DNA from: Acidobacteriota bacterium
GTDB lineage: Bacteria; Acidobacteriota; Terriglobia; UBA7540
Length of the DNA stretch: 32,053 nt
Assembly: GCA_003224695.1 (NCBI GenBank)
Contig: QHZO01000026.1
Location: 31,895-63,947, forward strand
Reading direction: 5' to 3'
In this document: piece by piece, positions 8,734 to 17,000 of the stretch
Layout of the letters: every line of letters starts with the position of its first letter
How positions within the stretch are numbered: position 1 is the first letter of the stretch
Translations under genes and position numbers: made by a program
Notes under the pieces: model-generated
Databases searched by the model: none
Told to the model about the DNA's origin: nothing
Seen by the model: only the letters and a program-made list of their open reading frames with translations

Positions 8734-9618
8734 ATGCGCGCTTCGGCTCCAACTCGTTCGTCGAGTTCTCCCGGCAAACTCTTCGTCGTCGGCACTCCCA
8801 TCGGCAATCTCGAAGACATCACCTTTCGAGCCTTGCGGACGCTTAAGGAGGCCGACCTGATCGCCTGCGAGGACACGCGCCGCACACAATTGCTCCTCAA
8901 CCGCTATACCATTCGAACGCCCACGGTGAGTTACCACGAACACAATGAAATGACGCGCGCGCCGGAACTGATCTTGCAACTGGAAGAAGGCTCGCACGTG
9001 GCGTTGGTTTCGGACGCCGGCATGCCCGGCATTTCCGACCCGGGCTATCGGCTTGTCCACCTGGCCGTCCGGCACGGCATTCGGGTGATTCCCGTGCCGG
9101 GCGTCACGGCCTTCGTCGCCGCGCTTTCGGCGGCGGGGTCGCCCGTGGACGAATTCCATTTTGTCGGCTTCCTTCCCGCGAAGCGCGTCGGAAGGCGGAA
9201 GGCGCTCGAAGGTTTGAAAAAGGGGACCGAGACCTTGATCTTTTACGAGGCGCCCCACCGCTTGCTCGAGATGCTCAAAGACGCCCAATCCATCCTGGGC
9301 GACCGGCCGGTGGTGATCGCGCGGGAAATCACCAAGGTTTATGAGGAATTTTTGCGAGGCAGCCTGAGCGAGGTTCTGACAACTCTGAAATCGAAACCCT
9401 TGAAGGGCGAACTCACGGTGCTGGTCGGGCCGCCGACGGGCGAGGGAAAGCCCCGCGCACGAGAGACGGGCGCGAGTATCTCGGAAGAGATGGCGCGGCT
9501 GGCCGCCAAGCAGGGACTCGACGAGCGCGCGGCCCTCAAAGTCCTGGCGCGCGCCCGCGGCATATCCAAAAGCGAAGCCTACCGCCAATGGCAGGCTGAG
9601 AAGACCCTCAGCCGCTGA
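8734..9618 (+). CDS. rsmI: 16S rRNA (cytidine1402-2'-O)-methyltransferase
   Basis: RsmI methylates the ribose of C1402 in the decoding centre of 16S rRNA, using S-adenosylmethionine. The tetrapyrrole-methylase fold is clear: FVVGTPIGNLEDITFRAL (17-34) is the N-terminal signature, followed by ACEDTRRTQLLL, VSDAGMPGISDPG, VPGVTAFVAALSAAG, FVGFLPAK, FYEAPHRLLEML and AREITKVYEEFLRG, with a C-terminal helical RsmI-type domain. It has 294 residues, a normal length, and no break. The start ATG at 8734 has only a weak GGGAA upstream; the first 14 or so residues are an unconserved lead, so a slightly later start is possible but no better codon is visible. Confidence 0.93.
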   Translation: MRASAPTRSSSSPGKLFVVGTPIGNLEDITFRALRTLKEADLIACEDTRRTQLLLNRYTIRTPTVSYHEHNEMTRAPELILQLEEGSHVALVSDAGMPGISDPGYRLVHLAVRHGIRVIPVPGVTAFVAALSAAGSPVDEFHFVGFLPAKRVGRRKALEGLKKGTETLIFYEAPHRLLEMLKDAQSILGDRPVVIAREITKVYEEFLRGSLSEVLTTLKSKPLKGELTVLVGPPTGEGKPRARETGASISEEMARLAAKQGLDERAALKVLARARGISKSEAYRQWQAEKTLSR

Positions 9619-9648
9619 GGCAATTTCTTCCGATCTAAGCGGATCGGG

Positions 9649-9978
9649 TTATAGAGATTCAGATACGTAAGTGGTTAGCGTCGAGCCCACAAAGCGGATG
9701 GCGACGCGATTCTGCTCGCCCAAGCGCTCGACGCGCACGACCGTGGCGGCCGAGAAAAAGTCCGACGGACCGATGCCCGGCTGCGCGGGCCCGCGCCCGG
9801 GAATCGTGACGCTGAGGGAGCTGTAGAGCGCCAGATCGCGCCGCGTCAGGACGGACAGCCCGCGGCGGCTCACGTCTTGCGCCTCGAGCGTTTCGTCAAA
9901 AGCCTCGCCTCGCGCATCGGTCCCATGGATCACGACCGGGACCAAGGCCTTCGTGCGTCGCTGGCTTCTCTGTTCCAC
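9649..9978 (-). CDS. Small single PilZ-domain protein
   Basis: A 109-residue PilZ protein. The RxxxR motif lies in the first residues (EQRSQRRTKA) and DxSxxG in AQDVSRRGLSV. The rest is the expected beta-barrel sequence ending RVAIRFVGSTLTTYVSESL. I place the start at GTG 9978, because GGGAGGA lies five bases upstream. Longer starts would run back through the hairpin repeat and into dusB. It follows dusB at about 60 bp and is the last gene of the long minus-strand string. It is likely a c-di-GMP sensor with no attached output domain. Confidence 0.75.
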   Translation of the reverse strand: MEQRSQRRTKALVPVVIHGTDARGEAFDETLEAQDVSRRGLSVLTRRDLALYSSLSVTIPGRGPAQPGIGPSDFFSAATVVRVERLGEQNRVAIRFVGSTLTTYVSESL

Positions 9979-9983
9979 TGGAA

Positions 9984-9990
9984 TCCTCCC
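9984..9990 (-). promoter_or_regulatory. Ribosome binding site for GTG start of small PilZ gene
   Basis: GGGAGGA on the minus strand, five bases before GTG at 9978. It removes the apparent overlap of this gene with dusB. Confidence 0.7.
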
Positions 9991-10014
9991 GGCACGGTAC
10001 TCGCAGGGCTCATC

Positions 10015-10040
10015 GAGGGGCGAGCGCCGCTCGCCCCTAC
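10015..10040. repeat. GTAG hairpin at the dusB stop
   Basis: Read on the minus strand it is GTAGGGGCGAGCG followed by GCGCTCGCCCCTC, a near-perfect palindrome. The CTAC end at 10037-10040 gives dusB its TAG stop. Confidence 0.85.
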
Positions 10041-11047
10041 GGTGGCGCGGGCGTTTGCGGGGAGGGCGCCGAAGCCTCCAAGCCGGCGAAGAACTCATCC
10101 ACCAGCGTCAGCACTTCGCGAGTTTCTCGGGCGCTTTGAACGCTCCGGCGCAATTCCGCGCCGTTCCGCACGCCATGCGTGAACCAGCTCGCAAACTGTT
10201 TCATCTTGCCAATCGCTCCGGGAATTTCCTCTTCCGCGAGCATTTGATAGTAGGTGCGAATCAGTTGGTAGCGGTCGGCGTCGGAGGGTTCCCGGTACGC
10301 TCCGGTCGCGAAGTAGTCGGCCATTTGCCGGAAAATCCAGGGATTGGTGGGCGCGGCGCGGCCAATCATCACGGCGTCGCAATGCGTCTCGTCGAAAAGC
10401 GCCCGCGCGGCTTCCGGCTGGTGAACGTCGCCATTGCCGATAACCGGGATGCGCACGCTCTGTTTGATTTCGCGGATGATTTCCCAGCGCGCGCGGCCAC
10501 TGAAGCCTTGCAGGCGAGTGCGCGGATGGATGGCAAGGGCTTCCACGCCCGACTCCTCGGCGAGCTTTGCAACGGGCACTGCCACAATCTCCTCGTCGCT
10601 CCAGCCGGAACGGATTTTGACGGTGAAGGGAATCGTGACCGCGGCGCGGATTTCGCGAAAGATTCGCGCGAGCAACGGGAAGTCGCGCAGCAAGCCTGAG
10701 CCGCCGCACTTCACAACCTTTTTGGCCGGGCAGCCGAGATTCAGATCAATCAGGTCGCAGCCCAGGTCTTCGATCATCCGCGCGGCTTCGGCGAGGTGGG
10801 CCGGGTCGGCGCCGAAAATCTGGGCTGAAATCGGCCGCTCTTCTTCGGTGTAGTAGAGAAAGCGTTCGGACTTCAGGTTCCGCCGGAGCATGCCTTCGCT
10901 CGAAACGAATTCGGTCATGATCAGGCCGCAGCCGCCCAGACGCTTGATGAAGCGGCGAAAGACGGTGTCCGTAATGCCCGCCATCGGCGCCAGGATGTGC
11001 GCCGGGCGGATGGGAACGTTTCGAATCGTCAACTCTTCGAAGGGCAT
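10037..11047 (-). CDS. dusB: tRNA dihydrouridine synthase, DusB type
   Basis: Reduces uridines in the D-loop of tRNA with FMN and NADPH. The barrel motifs are in order: LAPMAGITDTVFRR (19-32) for FMN binding, ISAQIFGADP, DLNLGCPAKKVVKCGGSGLL with the proton-donor Cys106, FTVKIRSGW, AIHPRTRLQGFSG, VIGNGDV and DAVMIGRAAPTNPWIFRQ, then the C-terminal helical domain. I start it at ATG 11047 (336 residues), since family members begin near MPxxxIRNVPIRP; a TTG 39 bases further up is possible. The proline-rich last residues run into a palindromic repeat that supplies the TAG stop. The gene lies between the FabZ-like gene and a PilZ gene. Confidence 0.92.
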   Translation of the reverse strand: MPFEELTIRNVPIRPAHILAPMAGITDTVFRRFIKRLGGCGLIMTEFVSSEGMLRRNLKSERFLYYTEEERPISAQIFGADPAHLAEAARMIEDLGCDLIDLNLGCPAKKVVKCGGSGLLRDFPLLARIFREIRAAVTIPFTVKIRSGWSDEEIVAVPVAKLAEESGVEALAIHPRTRLQGFSGRARWEIIREIKQSVRIPVIGNGDVHQPEAARALFDETHCDAVMIGRAAPTNPWIFRQMADYFATGAYREPSDADRYQLIRTYYQMLAEEEIPGAIGKMKQFASWFTHGVRNGAELRRSVQSARETREVLTLVDEFFAGLEASAPSPQTPAPP

Positions 11048-11092
11048 GCTGGGGGTATTCTGGCAGGAAAGGGGCGGCCTTGGCAACCCGAT

Positions 11093-11144
11093 GTAGGGGC
11101 GGGCCTTGTGCCCGCCCTCGGGCGACCACGAGGGTCGCCCCTAC
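11093..11144. repeat. Double GTAG hairpin at the end of the FabZ-like gene
   Basis: A 52-base block starting GTAGGGGCGGGCC and ending GGTCGCCCCTAC. It holds two hairpins in a row: GGGCGGGC...GCCCGCCC and GGGCGACC...GGTCGCCC. The right-hand CTAC supplies the TAG stop (11141-11143) of the FabZ-like gene. Confidence 0.85.
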
Positions 11145-11599
11145 GGGTGCTGGGAAAAAACCGCTTTCGCGTCAGTGATGGCAAATCGCATTTGCCCCTC
11201 GGCAACCAACTCACCGCCGACGCTCGCTCTGCCGGCGAGCTCGCCGAGCGATTCTTTCAGCTTCAACACTTCGGCCGCGAGTTCCAGAGTGTCTCCCACG
11301 CGGACGAGCTTCAACATTCGGGCCGAGGGGATTTGAAGGATGACAGCGATTTTGTCCCGCGTGTTTGGCCGTTCGAGCACCAGAATAGCGCCGAGCTGCG
11401 TCACCATTTCGATAAGCAGCGTCGTGGGGACCATCGGTTCGCCCGGGGAGCAACCGAAGGTCCCGGCTTCATTGGCGGTAATGGTCTTGATGCCCGCGAT
11501 GCTCCTTCCGGGAATGAAATCGGTGACGCGGTCCACAAGCAAAAAAGGATAGCGGTGGGGAATCAGGCGTTGGATTTCAGACTGGAACATTTCGCTCAT
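11141..11599 (-). CDS. FabZ-like hot-dog protein lacking the catalytic histidine
   Basis: Resembles 3-hydroxyacyl-ACP dehydratase FabZ over its whole 152 residues: LIPHRYPFLLVDRV (12-25), GxxIxGxKTITANE, then SPGEPMVPTTLLIEMVTQ. In FabZ the active site is a histidine in GHFPGxPxMPG plus a glutamate in the next helix. Here the histidine position is Cys50 (FGCSPGEP), while Glu64 in LLIEM is kept. So it may not be a dehydratase; other hot-dog proteins of this shape act as thioesterases, acyl carriers' partners or structural proteins. The ATG at 11599 overlaps the stop of the BlaI-like gene (ATGA), so they are coupled. The TAG stop is in a repeat. Confidence 0.75.
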   Translation of the reverse strand: MSEMFQSEIQRLIPHRYPFLLVDRVTDFIPGRSIAGIKTITANEAGTFGCSPGEPMVPTTLLIEMVTQLGAILVLERPNTRDKIAVILQIPSARMLKLVRVGDTLELAAEVLKLKESLGELAGRASVGGELVAEGQMRFAITDAKAVFSQHP

Positions 11600-12015
11600 C
11601 GGTCGGAGCTTTCGGCGGACCCGGCCCGCGGTCGCGGGCGAACACGCGCGCCGAGCGGCGAGGGCGAATTGTCCAGGCCGCCTTGGGGCGCCGACTCCAA
11701 GTGCACGCGCAGGAGGTCGCGCGAACCGTTGAAAAAGTCGCGGACCACACGATCAATGGCGCGCTCGCGAAACAATTCTGCCGGCAAAGTAGGCCGGTAG
11801 ACGTGGCGCCGCCCGCGCTTTTCGCGCGCCAAAACTCCTTTCCCCGCCAGCCGCTGGAGCAGCGTCTCGACAGTTGTGTAAGCGAGCGGCCGCCGCGGGA
11901 AGAGCACCGCGCGGACATCGTGGACCGTTCCTTGGCCGTGCGACCAAAGCACCTTCATGCACTCCTGCTCGAGGGGTGGGAGTTCCGCCGGCGGGCTCAA
12001 AGCGCGGCCACGCAT
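11596..12015 (-). CDS. BlaI/MecI/CopY-family winged-helix repressor
   Basis: A 139-residue regulator of the BlaI type. PLEQECMKVLWSHGQGTVHDVRAVL (14-38) and LAYTTVETLLQRLAGKGVLAREKRGRRHVYRP (about 44-75) are the winged helix with its conserved YTTVxTLLxRLxxKG block. The C-terminal part has the dimer helices (AIDRVVRDFFNGS), then a long proline- and arginine-rich tail that is not typical. In known systems the repressor is released by a BlaR1 membrane protease coded next to it; none is coded here. It follows the yhaM-like gene directly (TAG then ATG) and overlaps the FabZ-like gene by four bases. Its target is unknown. Confidence 0.82.
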   Translation of the reverse strand: MRGRALSPPAELPPLEQECMKVLWSHGQGTVHDVRAVLFPRRPLAYTTVETLLQRLAGKGVLAREKRGRRHVYRPTLPAELFRERAIDRVVRDFFNGSRDLLRVHLESAPQGGLDNSPSPLGARVRPRPRAGSAESSDR

Positions 12016-12953
12016 CTAGGGTTTGGCACCGTCTCCCGATGGGCGCTTGAAAAGCTCGCGGCCAAGCGCTCGGTTGCGCGTTGTCCAGTCGCCCGCGCGG
12101 CCCGCCTCGGCTGCGTATTGCGCGCGCATGCTTTGGAGCTTTGAATCCAGGTCGTCGAGGTAATGGACAACCAGCGCTTCGGGGAATGCCGGCTCTTTCG
12201 GCGAGCCGAATTCGAGCTTCCCGTGATGTGAAAGCAGGATGTGCTCTATTTGATTAGCCAGGCCGGCTGGGAAACCCTCGATGGCGCGCGTTTTTTCGCG
12301 AACGATTTCGAGCGAAAGAACGATGTGGCCAACGAGCTGCCCGCGAGTGGAATAGCGGAAACCGCCCGCATATTCCAGCTCCTCAATTTTGCCGATATCG
12401 TGGAGCACCAGCCCGGCCAGGATCAGCTCGCGGTCAAGCGACGGGTAATGGTCGCAAACCAAGTCGCCAAGCTCGACGAGCGACAAAACGTGTTCGAGCA
12501 GTCCGCCCAGGTAGGCGTGATGGAAGGTGGTGGCGGCGGGGGCGAGTTTAAATCTCGGAGCAATACTGGGGTCCTCGACCACCGAAAGCAGGAGGGAACG
12601 GATGGGCCCTTCGGGCGTCCGCCGCAGGCGCTCGCCGAGCCGCGCGGCCATTGCCTCCGGATCCTGGCCGCTCCTTCGGGGCGGCAACGCGCGATCGTGC
12701 GGACGATAATTTGCGGCGCGCCTTTGTAAGTATCCACTCGCCCATCGACGCGTACGACCTCGCCCGCCTCGAATTCGGCGCGGAGGCGGTCGGCATCCCA
12801 AACCTTCGCCTTAATCGCGCCCGTCGCATCGCGCAACTCGAGGTCGAGGTAGGCGCTGCCGTTGGCGGAAACCTTTCGCTCTTTGGATTGCACAAGGAAC
12901 AGGCTTTGAATGGAACTATCGGGCGTGAGCTCGGAGACGGAAAGGCGCTTCAT
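12016..12953 (-). pseudogene. YhaM-like OB-HD 3'-5' exoribonuclease, frameshifted
   Basis: Matches the YhaM/Cbf1 family of 3'-5' exonucleases: an N-terminal OB fold that grips RNA, then an HD hydrolase domain. The N-terminal half (MKRLSVSELTPDSSIQSLF, then GAPQIIVRTIARCRPEG) is in one frame. The HD half is in another: DPEAMAARLGERL, HHAYLGGLLEHVL, LVLHDIGKIEEL with the HD pair, and LLSHHGKLEFGSPK, ending RPSGDGAKP. The switch lies at about 12662-12675, where a short ADFLP-like linker normally found between the halves is missing. The ATG at 12953 overlaps the surA-like stop (ATGA). The span is 938 nt, not a multiple of three. Sequence error or real loss cannot be told apart here. Confidence 0.8.
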
Positions 12954-14074
12954 TGGCCGGCTTTGGTGGATCCGGTTCCCGCGAAGGGCTCCGCGCCGGT
13001 GTCAATGAAACCCGAGGCGATATAGATGTAACTCTCTTTGCGGAGCTGCTGGAGGTACTTGCGCAGAGCCGGCTGCATTTTCTGGTCGTAGAGAGTTTCT
13101 TCCACTTGCTCTTCCACTTCATCAAACTTGGCCGGGCCGGCGGTACGGTGCTCGAGCACTTTCAGGATCAAGTAGCCCTGCTTGGTTGGAATGACGCCAG
13201 TTGTTTCCCCTGCGTCTACGTTGGCAAGGGCCTGGGCGATGACGGGATTCATTGTGCCTTGTTCCATAAAGCCGATGTCGCCAGCCGCGGGATTGGCGGT
13301 GTCGTCGGAATATTTTTTCACCACGTCTTCCCACCGGTCGCCGGCCTTAATCTCCGCCAGGGCGTCGTTCGCGCGCTTCTCGGCGTCCGCGGGGTGTTTC
13401 TCATTCGAAATCAAAATCTCAGCCAGATGAACTCCGGGGGCGTGGGCGAACTGGTCTTTATGCTGCTCGAAATATATCCGCGCGTCTTCGCGCGACACGA
13501 TAACGGTGCGCCCCACTTCGCGCCCGATCACTTCCCTCATCAGCAACTGGCGTTTGATGTTGTCCGCGAAGTCTTCCCAGATGAGTCCTTGTTTTTCGAC
13601 CTCGGTTTGAAGGTCCTCCTGCGTCGCGAAGCCGTAGCCCTTGCGCATCTCGTCCAGCCTTTTGACCACGTCAGTGTCCACGTTAATGTCGAGGTCCTTT
13701 GCCTTTTGCACCATCAGGTCCTGGTCAATCAAATCCCGAAGGAGGTTACGGCTCTGTTCCCGCACCTGCTTTTCGAGTTCGTCCCCGGAGGACTTTTGCG
13801 AAAGCTCTGCGCGAAGCTTTTCAAGCTCGCGGTCATATTGCCGCTGGGTGACGATGTTGCCGTTGACGCGGGCAACGATCCTTTCCACCACCTCGCGTCG
13901 CGCCCCCGCCGGCGCTGCCGCCAGCATCATCCCCGCCAGGGCCAGAGCCAGAGCCAGCCCGCGGGCCGAATTCCCGACTTGCCACAAATCCTTGCTCAAG
14001 AAGAGATCTCCCTCCGAGCGACCCATAATTTGGACGCGGCTCGTCAGCCGACGGGCTGCCCAGCGATTTTCCAT
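12950..14074 (-). CDS. SurA-like periplasmic peptidyl-prolyl isomerase
   Basis: A SurA/PrsA-type chaperone for outer-membrane or secreted proteins. It has a signal peptide core (GLALALALAGMMLAAAPAGA, residues 39-58), a SurA N-terminal helical domain (VERIVARVNGNIVTQRQYDRE, QSRNLLRDLIDQDLMVQKA), one parvulin domain around 215-310 (HLAEILIS, KYSDDTANPAAGDIGFMEQG, GVIPTKQGYLILKVLEH) and a C-terminal helix. It starts eight bases after the mfd stop. The ATG at 14074 gives a long pre-signal lead; a TTG at 13999 with GGAGGGAG upstream gives a more usual signal peptide and may be the true start. The parvulin motifs are complete. It fits an outer-membrane organism. Confidence 0.87.
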   Translation of the reverse strand: MENRWAARRLTSRVQIMGRSEGDLFLSKDLWQVGNSARGLALALALAGMMLAAAPAGARREVVERIVARVNGNIVTQRQYDRELEKLRAELSQKSSGDELEKQVREQSRNLLRDLIDQDLMVQKAKDLDINVDTDVVKRLDEMRKGYGFATQEDLQTEVEKQGLIWEDFADNIKRQLLMREVIGREVGRTVIVSREDARIYFEQHKDQFAHAPGVHLAEILISNEKHPADAEKRANDALAEIKAGDRWEDVVKKYSDDTANPAAGDIGFMEQGTMNPVIAQALANVDAGETTGVIPTKQGYLILKVLEHRTAGPAKFDEVEEQVEETLYDQKMQPALRKYLQQLRKESYIYIASGFIDTGAEPFAGTGSTKAGQ

Positions 14075-14081
14075 TTTAAGG

Positions 14082-17000
14082 CTAAGCGCTAAGCTCTCGC
14101 AAGGCGTATTCAATGCCCGCCGGGACCTGGTTTTCCGGGACGGCCAAGCGAAAGCGCAGCGTGCCGCCGGGCCGAAAACTGGCCTCCCGGCGTCGGCGGA
14201 TAAAGCGCGCCAGCTTTTCAGGGCTGACCGGGGCACGCTCATGGAAGCGTACCCAAACCTCCTCGGCCTTACGTTCCACGGATTGAACGAGCAAGCTCTC
14301 GGCGGTGAATTTGAGTTGAGCGTAGTTCAGCAAGTTCGTGACGGGCGGCGGCATGGGCCCGAAGCGGTCGGCGAGCTCCGCTTCGAGTTGCGCGCGCTCG
14401 TCGGCCGTGCTGAGGCTCGAAATGCGCTTGTACATGAGCAACCGCTGCCGCTCGTCGGCGATGTAACTGGCTGGAATCTTGATGTCCAGGCCCAAGTTGA
14501 GCGACGTCCGGACGTCCGGCCGGGGAGCCGCCCCGCGCAATTCCGCCACCGTTTCTTCGAGCATCTCCAGGTACAGGTCAATGCCGACCGCGTTCAAATG
14601 GCCGGATTGCTCCGCGCCCAGCAGGTTCCCAGCGCCCCTGAGCTCGAGGTCCAATGCCGCGAGGCGCAGGCCGGAACCCAGTTCAGAAAATTCCTTGAGG
14701 GCGGCCAGGCGGCGATGCGCCGTCGGAGTCAGGGATTCCTCCGAAGGCACCAGGAAATAGGCGTAGGCCCGGCGGTCCGAACGCCCCACTCGCCCGCGAA
14801 GCTGGTAGAGATCGGCCAGACCGAAGCGATCGGCATGGTTCACCAAAATGGTATTCGCGCGAGGGATGTCGAGGCCGTTTTCAATGAGAGCCGTCGCCGC
14901 CAGCACGTCGTAGCCGCCCTCGGTGAATTTCAGCATGACTTTTTCGAGTTCCTTCTCGCCCATCTGCCCATGCGCCACGCCAATGCGCGCCGTGGGCACC
15001 AGGCGCTGAATGAGCGCGGCCATGCTGAAAATGGATTCCACACGGTTGTGAACAAAGAAGACTTGGCCTTGCCGGTTCATTTCTTGAAGGATCGCTGACT
15101 GCACCAGGGCATCCGCAAAAGGCGCGACGACGGTCTGAATCGCCAGGCGTCCGAGCGGCGGAGTTTCGATCACCGAGAGGTCCCGCAAGCCGCCGAGCGA
15201 CATGTGAAGCGTGCGCGGGATGGGCGTGGCGGTCAAAGTCAGAAGGTCCACCTGGGCCTTCAGTTGCCTGAGCTTCTCCTTCGCCGCGACACCGAACCGC
15301 TGTTCCTCATCCACGACCAGCAAGCCGAGGTCGCGGAAGCGCACGTCCTTCGAAAGCAATCGGTGGGTGCCCACGAGAATGTCCACGCGGCCGGCCTCGG
15401 TATCGGTCAGCACCTGTTTTTGCTCGGCGGCCGTGCGAAAGCGGCTGAGCATTTCGATGTGGATGGGGAAGGCCGCCATGCGCTGGCAGAAGGTATTGAA
15501 GTGCTGAAAGGCCAGAACCGTGGTGGGCGCAAGCAAGGCCACTTGCTTCGCATCCTGGACGACTTTGAAGGCCGCGCGCACGGCCAGCTCCGTCTTCCCA
15601 TAGCCCACGTCCCCACACAGCAGCCGGTCCATCGGTTCGGAAGTTTCCAAGTCTTTGCGGATTGCCTCGAGCGCGGTCTTTTGATCCGGCGTTAGCTCGA
15701 ATTCGAAGGCCTGCTCGAATTCCTTCTGCCAAGGTGTGTCGGCGCTGAAGGCGTGGCCGCCTTTCATTTTGCGCTCGGCGTAGAGGCGGAGGAGCTCTTC
15801 CGCCATGTCGCGGAGCGCGCGTTTGACGCGCGTTTTTGTGCGCGCCCAGGTGGCGCCACCCAAGCGGTCGAGCGTGGGCTTTGCGCCGTCGCCGCCGCGG
15901 CGGTATTTCTCCACCAAGTCGAGCCGTTCGAGCGGGACGTAAAGTTTCGCGTCCTCTTGATAGGTCAGCAGCATGAAATCGCGCACCCGTCCGTCGTGCT
16001 CAATCTGTTTAAGCCCGTTGTAGAGGCCGATGCCGTGGTCCACGTGCACAACATAGTCGCCGACCTTGAGGTCGTTGAGGTCGGAAAGAAAACTCGCCGC
16101 CAGCGGCCGCAGACTTCGTGCGGTCCCGCGGAGCGGGACGGCGCCAAACAGGTCCGCGTCGGCGAGGATGGCGAGGCCAAGCTCGGGGAAAATCACTCCC
16201 TCGTCCATTTCGCCGCGAATCAGCACAACCGGCCTTCGTCCAGTGGTGATGGCCGTTTCCATCGAGCGGGAGTGGTCTGTCGAAGCCATTTCTCCATCGG
16301 CCGCATAGGGAATTTGATACTCCGCCAGAATCTCCGCCATCCGGGTGAGCTTTCCTGCGGCGGGCAGGACCAGGATCAACTGTTCTTCGCGCTCGTAACG
16401 GCTTCGAATTTCCTCGATGAGGCGTTTCAAGGCTCCGTGAAGCTTCGGAGTTGGCTGCGAGGCAATAACAAATTCTCTTACTGGTCGCGTCGCGATGGGG
16501 AGGGAAGGCGGATGGTTTTGGGTTCCGGCTTTCGCGGGATTGACGGGGTTCGGAGCCGCCTCAGCCGGGCCGCCAGGGAATTTCTGTGCGTCGCCGATTG
16601 GGAGCTCTCGCAGCCACAGTAGGGGCGATGCAGGAATCGCCCCTACGGAAGCCATGAACTCCTTCTCCGTAAAAAAAACCTCCTCCGGCCGAGGTCTTTT
16701 CGGAAGGGCATCGCGAATTTCCTCATACTCAGCGGCGAGGCTTTCCTGCCAGCTTCGAATCTGCTGAATCCGCTCCGCGGGCTCGTCCCAGGCCAAGTAA
16801 GGGCGGTCAAAAAGCTCGATGAGGGCCTTGGTCGAGGGCTCAACCAATGGAACGTAGAATTCCCAGCCCGGAAAGGCCCCGGCATACTCGGGCGCCCAAT
16901 CGGGTTCCCGCCCGCCTAAATTCCCGCTCCTTTCCTTAAGGCGTTCGAGCAACCGCGCGAAGAATTGCGGGGACCGCTTGTGTTCTGTGAGCGGGAGAAT

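Noticed and set aside
13641-15098. Long open frame on the plus strand opposite mfd and surA
   Set aside because: It is a shadow of high-GC coding sequence on the other strand; its translation is rich in arginine, serine and alanine and matches no family.
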